Of a DNA stretch of 64,000 bases, positions 60,777-64,000 are shown piece by piece. The position numbers and the translations under genes were made by a program. The DNA comes from Armatimonadota bacterium. GTDB taxonomy: Bacteria; Armatimonadota; Fimbriimonadia; Fimbriimonadales; Fimbriimonadaceae. The notes under the pieces were generated by a model. That model searched no databases, was not told the DNA's origin, and saw only the letters and a list, made by a program, of their open reading frames with translations. The DNA lies in assembly GCA_018268255.1 (NCBI GenBank), contig JAFDWX010000001.1, positions 496,001 through 560,000 on the forward strand, in the 5' to 3' direction. Within the stretch, counting starts at the first letter, position 1. Every line of letters starts with the position of its first letter.

Positions 60777-61061
60777 TTAGGGCTTTGCGGAGCGGCTCTT
60801 GAGCAAGACGTGAAACAGCCCGAAGGAGGAGCCGAATCCCAGTCCGAGGATCAGGGCAGGGATGGCCACTGGGACTTTGCCTCCGGTGGCGAAGCCGACC
60901 AGAAGCAGGATCATTCCCACTCCTTCGATGAGTGAAGCCCGAAGCAGGCGACCCACACGGGTCGCCTGCTCTTCGTTTTTGTCGATGGCACCAGAAATGC
61001 CGAGGTACGAACCCCAAGCAAGAAACACTGCTGCCAGACCAAAGATCGAGGAAGGAATCAC
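60777..61061 (-). CDS. Small three-helix membrane protein of unknown function
   Basis: A 94-residue protein with three hydrophobic stretches (about 5-25, 43-61 and 65-84) and a basic end. GTG 61061 overlaps the stop of the sugar-isomerase gene (GTGA), which decides this start over TTG 61094. I recognise no family. It is likely to be co-translated with the isomerase-like protein but gives no hint of its task. Confidence 0.65.
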   Translation of the reverse strand: MIPSSIFGLAAVFLAWGSYLGISGAIDKNEEQATRVGRLLRASLIEGVGMILLLVGFATGGKVPVAIPALILGLGFGSSFGLFHVLLKSRSAKP

Positions 61062-61942
61062 TTCGGATTTTCGACGAATGGGCCGCCGCGACAAGCCTTG
61101 AGGTAGTTGAGCGCGTAGACCTGACCCGTCATCTCAAGGTCATCCCGATACACTGGGTCGTGCCAACCTTCGATATCGATGGTGCCGGTATATCCTTCTC
61201 GGCGGAGAATCGTGATGACATCGTGCCAATTGGTGTCGCCGAATCCAGGGGTGCGATGCCAAACCACATTCACCCCGCTGCGCGTGCCGAGTTCGCGAAC
61301 CATGTCCTTGTCCACGGTTGCGTCCTTTCCGTGGACGTGGTACACACGCTTCACGTATTTTCTGAGGTTGGCGATGGGATCGACGAAGCTCACCATCTGG
61401 TGGCACGGCTCCCACTCGAGGCCAAGCGTATCGCCTGGCACTTCGTTGAACATCATGTCCCAGGCGCGCGGGCTGTGTGCGATATTCCATGCTGGTCGGT
61501 TCCACGATCCGCCCATGTCGCAGTTTTCGAAGGCAATCTTGACGCCCTCGCCTTCGGCGACCTTTGCGATCTCACCGAAAACTTCCTTGAACCGCGGCAT
61601 ATTTTCATCCACGGGTCTGTCTTCTTGGGCGCCAGCGAATCCGCAGACAATCGACGCGCCGAAGTGCTTGACGCCACGGATCACCTTCTTCCAGTCCTCG
61701 GCGGTTTTTTCGTCCGTCAGCGGGTTACCGTAGATTCCGAGCGAGGAGATGATCGCCTTATCGCCGATCACATCCTTCACTGCCTTAGCCGTTTCCTCCA
61801 GATTGATGTCGCCGAGATACTGCCACATGGTCAGTTCGAACGACTCAAATCCGTGGGGCAGAACCTGGCGCAGATAATCCGGTGCGCCACTCAGGCCAGC
61901 GAGAGTTCCAATTCTCAAATCTTGATGTTGGGTGCGAGACAT
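61058..61942 (-). CDS. Sugar phosphate isomerase/epimerase-like TIM-barrel protein
   Basis: A 294-residue protein of the xylose-isomerase-like AP-endonuclease-2 superfamily. Candidate metal ligands are spread as expected: a Glu in KIAFENCDMGGSW, the Glu/His in LEWEPCHQ, the His in YHVHGKDA and the Glu in IDIEGWHDPV. Members isomerise or epimerise inositols, tagatose or ulose derivatives. With Gfo/Idh/MocA enzymes elsewhere in the window it could serve the same class of sugar derivatives, but no direct link is visible. It is co-translated with a small membrane protein. Confidence 0.83.
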   Translation of the reverse strand: MSRTQHQDLRIGTLAGLSGAPDYLRQVLPHGFESFELTMWQYLGDINLEETAKAVKDVIGDKAIISSLGIYGNPLTDEKTAEDWKKVIRGVKHFGASIVCGFAGAQEDRPVDENMPRFKEVFGEIAKVAEGEGVKIAFENCDMGGSWNRPAWNIAHSPRAWDMMFNEVPGDTLGLEWEPCHQMVSFVDPIANLRKYVKRVYHVHGKDATVDKDMVRELGTRSGVNVVWHRTPGFGDTNWHDVITILRREGYTGTIDIEGWHDPVYRDDLEMTGQVYALNYLKACRGGPFVENPK

Positions 61943-61985
61943 GTCAATTCAGGTTACCATCGGGCCCAAAATAGCGACCGCAGAG

Positions 61986-62351
61986 TCACCCGGCACTGGG
62001 GAGCTTCTCGGTCTGGTTCACGACGAGTTCTCCCTCAATTAGGTCTCGGAAAAAGCACGAACGGTAGTTTTCATGACAAGCTGCTCCGACCTGATCCACT
62101 TTGATGAGGAGCGTATCTTGGTCGCAGTCGACGGAGATCGACTGAACGTGCTGCACGTGGCCACTCGATTCGCCCTTAACCCAAAATTTCGCTCTTGACC
62201 GACTCCAATAAGTGCAGAGCTTCGTCTTGATGGTCTGCTCCAGCGATGCTTCATTCATCCAGGCCATCATCAGAACCTCGCCGTTGGCAGCGTCTTGAAT
62301 AATGGCGGGGATCAGACCATCGGAGTTGTACTTGAGGGAGTCTAAATTCAC
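61986..62351 (-). CDS. hisI: Phosphoribosyl-AMP cyclohydrolase
   Basis: A 121-residue single-domain HisI, third step of histidine synthesis. [17 protein letters not shown] and [19 protein letters not shown] carry the metal-binding Asp, Cys and His residues. No HisE domain is fused. It stands apart from any other his gene. The start is GTG 62351. The 7-bp palindrome at 62352-62372 sits immediately upstream and includes a TACCCT box seven bases from the start. Confidence 0.95.
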   Translation of the reverse strand: MNLDSLKYNSDGLIPAIIQDAANGEVLMMAWMNEASLEQTIKTKLCTYWSRSRAKFWVKGESSGHVQHVQSISVDCDQDTLLIKVDQVGAACHENYRSCFFRDLIEGELVVNQTEKLPSAG

Positions 62352-62372
62352 GGTGCAGAGGGTACCTGCACC
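62352..62372. promoter_or_regulatory. Operator-like palindrome at the hisI start
   Basis: GGTGCAG-agggtac-CTGCACC is a perfect 7-bp inverted repeat touching the hisI start codon, in the 132-bp divergent gap with the GntR-LacI regulator gene. Its size and position suit binding by a dimeric regulator, possibly the neighbouring one. It could alternatively be an RNA hairpin. Confidence 0.45.
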
Positions 62373-62483
62373 TTTGAATGCGATAAATCGATTTCCCTAA
62401 GGTACGATGGCGGCAACAAATTTGAGCAATTTGGCGAGACTCCCCCGTGACGTGCTCGGCCGTTGCCGAAAATGGGAATTTGG

Positions 62484-63554
62484 ATGTTCAGCGACGCAAT
62501 CGACAAGCTTAATGCCACACCTGCCTACCGCCAGGTGAAGTTGCACATCCGCTCGCTGATCGAAGGCGGCCAACTGGTCCCTGGAGATCGTCTGCCACCC
62601 GAACCGGAGTTTGCTCGGGCGCTCGGCGTTTCCCGAATGACCGCCAATCGAGCCCTCAACGAACTGGCGGCGGAAGGATTTCTGGAGCGCAGAAAGGGAT
62701 ACGGCACCTACGTTTTAGGGACCGTTCGGAGCAATGCCGACGTCGCCGTGCTCTGTCATGAGGATATCATCGCTGCCAGCGACAACCACTATTTCGGGAA
62801 GCTCCTGCTAGGTATCCACAGCAATTTGGTTCATTCGGGCCATAAGGTCCGCATGGAAAGGTGGGAAGAGGAGTTCCCCGAATCAGCGCTGGGTGCTCAC
62901 GCAGCGGTTCTCATCTGCCCACGCCAAGCTGCTTTGACGATGTGGGAGCGCCGAGCATCGATCCCCACCGTGGTAGTCGGCGCATCGTGGGATACCGACA
63001 CGTCCGCTGTGGTAGATACCAACAACCGCTCAGGGATCCAGATTGCCTTTGAGCATCTCCGCTCACTGGGGCACACCCGAATTACGTTCGTTGGAGCTCT
63101 CCCTAGAGACGCCAACACGATCGATCGTATTCAGGCATTTCGAGAACTCCGGCAGCACCACCACTTGGAGAAGGCTCATCCAGCGCTGGTTTTTGAATAC
63201 GCTATTCACTTTTCGGATGAAGAACGCCAAGAGGTTGCGGCCATGCTTCAATCCCCCGATCGACCGACCGCGGTCATCGCAGCGGGGGCCCACGTAGCCA
63301 TGATGGTGGTGAGAGAAGCAGCTCGGGTAGGGCTATCAATTCCGGACGATCTATCCGTCGTCGGCTTTGACGATCCGCCATTTTTGAGCTTGATCGATCC
63401 GCCCATAACGACCGTGAAACAGCCTCTGGAGAAAATGGCCAAAGTGACAGCTGATCTTTGTCAGAAGTTGCTGTCCGACCCTCTTGCGAAGCCAACGATC
63501 ACCATCATCGATCCTGAACTGGTTGTTCGGGGAAGCACTGCGCCCGCCCCCTGA
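62484..63554 (+). CDS. GntR-LacI hybrid transcriptional regulator
   Basis: A 356-residue regulator. Residues about 9-75 are a GntR-type winged helix (AYRQVKLHIRSLIEG, LPPEPEFARALGVSRMTANRALNEL, RRKGYGTYV). The rest is a LacI/GalR-type periplasmic-binding-like sensor (VVVGASWDTDTSAVVDTNN, LGHTRITFVG, IPDDLSVVGFDDPPFLSLIDPPITTV). AraR of Bacillus has this architecture, so a sugar effector is likely. ATG 62484 has GGGA at good spacing; ATG 62472 and TTG 62463 are alternatives. Targets are unknown, and the nearest candidates are the sugar isomerase gene and itself. Confidence 0.9.
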   Translation: MFSDAIDKLNATPAYRQVKLHIRSLIEGGQLVPGDRLPPEPEFARALGVSRMTANRALNELAAEGFLERRKGYGTYVLGTVRSNADVAVLCHEDIIAASDNHYFGKLLLGIHSNLVHSGHKVRMERWEEEFPESALGAHAAVLICPRQAALTMWERRASIPTVVVGASWDTDTSAVVDTNNRSGIQIAFEHLRSLGHTRITFVGALPRDANTIDRIQAFRELRQHHHLEKAHPALVFEYAIHFSDEERQEVAAMLQSPDRPTAVIAAGAHVAMMVVREAARVGLSIPDDLSVVGFDDPPFLSLIDPPITTVKQPLEKMAKVTADLCQKLLSDPLAKPTITIIDPELVVRGSTAPAP

Positions 63555-63575
63555 AGAGGGTGCCACAATCCAGTC

Positions 63576-64000
63576 GTGAATCATCGTCCGAATCCGCTGG
63601 ACTCCTTGGGCAAGATTCCTGCTTGGATTTGGGCAGTATTGCCCCTGTTGGGCTGGTGGACTTACGGCCTTTTTGATCTGGACGAAGGCTTCTACGCGGC
63701 AATTTCGGGAGAGATGATCCGCCGCAACGACTGGATCACCCCGTATTACAACGGAACTCCCTGGTTTGAAAAGCCAATTCTGCTGTACTGGGCTGCGGTT
63801 CCGTGCATCAAGGTGTTTGGGATCTGGCTTGGTCCGAGACTTCCCTCGATTTTGGCGACGCTCTGCACCTATTGGCTCGTCAACCGGTGGTCGAACCGAA
63901 TGCTAACGAAGGGATCTGCGAGCATGCTCGTGCTGGCAACCAGTCTCTTGGTAATCGGCGTGGGCCGGATGATGATGACCGATGCGTTGTTCGTCCTGAT
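63576..64000 (+). CDS. GT39/ArnT-like membrane glycosyltransferase, 5' part only
   Basis: A frame open from GTG 63576 to the window edge (141 codons). The first helix (IPAWIWAVLPLLGWWTYGLF) is followed by DLDEGFYAAISGEMIRRNDWITPYYNGTPWFEKP, the acidic first loop of the GT-C fold family 39 (polyisoprenyl-phosphate sugar transferases such as ArnT). Further helices begin before the cut. The DxDE-type motif (Asp-Glu) is the expected metal/donor site. It should move a sugar from an undecaprenyl carrier to a lipid or protein at the outer face of the inner membrane. It starts 21 bp after the regulator gene. Confidence 0.85.
   Translation, partial: MNHRPNPLDSLGKIPAWIWAVLPLLGWWTYGLFDLDEGFYAAISGEMIRRNDWITPYYNGTPWFEKPILLYWAAVPCIKVFGIWLGPRLPSILATLCTYWLVNRWSNRMLTKGSASMLVLATSLLVIGVGRMMMTDALFVL

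Noticed and set aside
60932-62104. 390-codon plus-strand frame opposite the sugar isomerase-like gene
   Set aside because: It spans two real minus-strand genes and the gap before hisI. No domain is seen.
1-64000. CRISPR array, prophage, insertion sequence, integron or other mobile element
   Set aside because: No regularly spaced repeats, transposase, integrase, phage structural gene or att-like direct repeats at the tRNA were seen. Base composition looks even.

Overview
The window looks like ordinary chromosome from a free-living, Gram-negative-type (diderm) heterotroph with about 55-58% GC. My best guess is Armatimonadota, class Fimbriimonadia. This is an inference. It rests on the mix of PEP-CTERM proteins, secreted proteins ending in a dockerin-like repeat with a TIFDY core, a DUF3084/YqgF-like gene pair, plastid/cyanobacterial-type Ycf45- and Ycf46-like AAA ATPases, and many putative glycan-degrading enzymes. 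I see no insertion sequence, prophage, CRISPR array, integrase or rRNA. The only RNA gene is one tRNA-Pro(UGG). Both window edges cut genes: a Ycf45/SpoIIIAA-like ATPase on the left and a GT39-type glycosyltransferase on the right.

Layout. 1-5.4 kb: Ycf45-like ATPase, HtrA protease, NTF2-like protein, two Gfo/Idh/MocA oxidoreductases and a PEP-CTERM protein whose start codon lies in a perfect 15-bp hairpin. 5.4-12.6 kb: methylcrotonyl-CoA carboxylase beta subunit, a UUCG-tetraloop terminator, tRNA-Pro, a YfhO-like membrane protein, two overlapping ClpS-like genes, an FmdB zinc ribbon, TerC and a BCS1-like AAA ATPase. 12.8-25.6 kb: CtlX-like hydrolase, GH20-like glycosidase, gpsA, a dockerin-tailed beta-propeller, mutS, an aminotransferase and a dockerin-tailed GHL10 protein. 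25.6-31 kb: cyclophilin and Ycf46-like ATPase, then sulfurtransferase-SufE and a second GHL10-like protein.

31-37.6 kb is a tightly packed run: rlmN, LptC-like, LptA-like, lptB, LptF/G permease, DUF3084 and YqgF-like nuclease. The first four junctions are each a TTGA overlap (TTG start over TGA stop) and the last is GTGA. This run probably builds the lipopolysaccharide bridge to the outer membrane. 37.7-41.1 kb is a complete nadA-nadB-nadC operon. 41.9-47.9 kb (minus strand) holds a split transketolase, methyltransferase, FlaA1/CapD-type nucleotide-sugar dehydratase, dUTPase and a TPR membrane protein, read as a surface-sugar cluster.

48-64 kb: DNA polymerase IV, an orphan ParD-like antitoxin, tryptophanase, a GYF-domain protein coupled to Ppx/GppA phosphatase, a second PEP-CTERM protein, an ACT-domain protein-aspartokinase-folP operon, a GH89 alpha-N-acetylglucosaminidase, a sugar isomerase-like protein, hisI and a GntR-LacI hybrid regulator. 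Gene packing is extreme. Thirteen same-strand neighbours overlap at start/stop codons, and five convergent pairs share a 4-bp stop overlap. No stretch over about 350 bp lacks a gene. The best candidates for something new are the TTGA-coupled lpt run, the tandem ClpS paralogues with altered pocket residues, the start-codon hairpin, the dockerin-like tails, and the ACT-only protein coupled to aspartokinase.
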